Assembly: GCA_009995705.1 (NCBI GenBank)
Contig: JAADBR010000038.1
Location: 1-41,990 of the forward strand
Direction: 5' to 3'
DNA: 41,990 nucleotides
Source: Microcystis aeruginosa W13-11
Lineage (GTDB): Bacteria > Cyanobacteriota > Cyanobacteriia > Cyanobacteriales > Microcystaceae
The notes under the pieces: generated by a model
What the model was told of the DNA's origin: nothing
Seen by the model: the letters and a program-made list of their open reading frames with translations, nothing else
The model's database searches: none
Program-made: the position numbers and the translations under genes
Shown: in pieces, positions 41,656 through 41,990 of the stretch
Layout of the letters: each line of letters starts with the position of its first letter
Position numbering within the stretch: position 1 is the stretch's first letter

Positions 41656-41990
41656 ATGAGTAAGTTAACCAGCTCGGAAGCGGCTAAATTGAAAGGTGTA
41701 AGCGTATCGACGTTAAGGCGTTGGGAGTCTAAAGGTAAACTAATTCCAGAACGCACTGCTAATGGGCATCGTCGTTATACAATTTCTCAGTTGCTTGGTT
41801 TAAAAGAGAATCTCTCTCATACTGTTGGCTATTGCCGTGTTTCTAGTCATGACCCCTTCGGCGATGCTCAGGGAGCCCAAAAGAAGGATTTAGAACGTCA
41901 AAAAGAAGTTGTCGAACTGTTTTGCGCTCAAAACGGTTGGCAAGTTGAAATTATAGACGACCTAGGTTCAGGACTTAACTACAACAAAAA
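41656..41990 (+). CDS. tnpA: IS607-family serine recombinase TnpA, cut by window edge
   Basis: From ATG 41656 the partial protein (111 codons) begins with a MerR-type helix-turn-helix (MSKLTSSEAAKLKGVSVSTL, RRWESKGKLIPERTANGHRR), followed by the serine-resolvase start TVGYCRVSSHD, which holds the nucleophilic Ser, and KKDLERQKEVVELFCAQNG. This is the IS607 order (DNA-binding domain first). Compared with the usual SSHDQKxDLERQ, eight additional residues (PFGDAQGA) lie between D and Q. IS607 elements usually carry tnpB (RNA-guided nuclease) next, beyond the window. The element's left end lies between the nirA stop and about 41655. Confidence 0.85.
   Translation, partial: MSKLTSSEAAKLKGVSVSTLRRWESKGKLIPERTANGHRRYTISQLLGLKENLSHTVGYCRVSSHDPFGDAQGAQKKDLERQKEVVELFCAQNGWQVEIIDDLGSGLNYNK

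Overview
The window looks like a chromosomal segment of a unicellular, bloom-forming cyanobacterium, most likely Microcystis. The evidence is the cyanobacterial gene set (sqdX-type sulfolipid synthase, ferredoxin-nitrite reductase, ClpS, DUF3531, DUF1818, DUF3326 and DUF2103 proteins), frequent GCGATCGC (HIP1-type) octamers, and intergenic DNA crowded with small inverted repeats, decayed transposases and broken toxin-antitoxin genes. The genus assignment is inference from recall.

Left part (1-13,000): a beta-class adenine methyltransferase fused to an Mrr-like nuclease domain and cut by one in-frame stop; a secreted lysozyme-inhibitor-like protein; a run of gene wreckage (Rpn-type nuclease, IS630 N-terminus, vapC); then on the minus strand a GH116 glucosylceramidase-like enzyme, DUF3531, and a tightly overlapping trio (58-residue protein, DUF3326, CPBP protease). 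A SOUL-family protein, a DUF29 remnant, a Uma2 nuclease and another toxin-antitoxin ruin (antitoxin, PIN, DUF2278) follow.

Centre (13,049-19,413): the main discovery. Four co-directional, overlapping or nearly abutting genes encode an alpha/beta hydrolase, a caspase-like protein with a VMAP-C-type tail, a MoxR AAA+ ATPase, and a vWA protein carrying a C-terminal formylglycine-generating-enzyme/C-type-lectin fold. This is the layout of a vWA-MoxR-VMAP ternary conflict system. The last about 95 bases of the lectin-fold domain have the codon signature of a variable region of a diversity-generating retroelement: candidate sites are nearly all NNC or NNT codons that could come from AAC/AAT by adenine mutagenesis. 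No reverse transcriptase or template repeat is visible here, so diversification would have to act in trans. The operon is followed by nested palindromes and MITE-like repeats, then two stacked toxin-antitoxin modules, one broken.

Right part (21,175-41,990): mostly housekeeping genes (pentapeptide membrane protein, DUF2103, clpS, sqdX, Sfp-type transferase, serine hydrolase, leuS, DUF1818, hydrolase, PfkB kinase, GNAT, a degenerate histidine kinase, tsaC-like, GIY-YIG protein, trpD, nirA). It is interrupted by a two-gene HsdR_N-ParA fusion plus ParB-like/HhH pair, a decayed CHAT protease fragment, an ISL3-like MITE, and an IS607-type serine recombinase running off the right edge. The nirA leader contains a good NtcA-type site.
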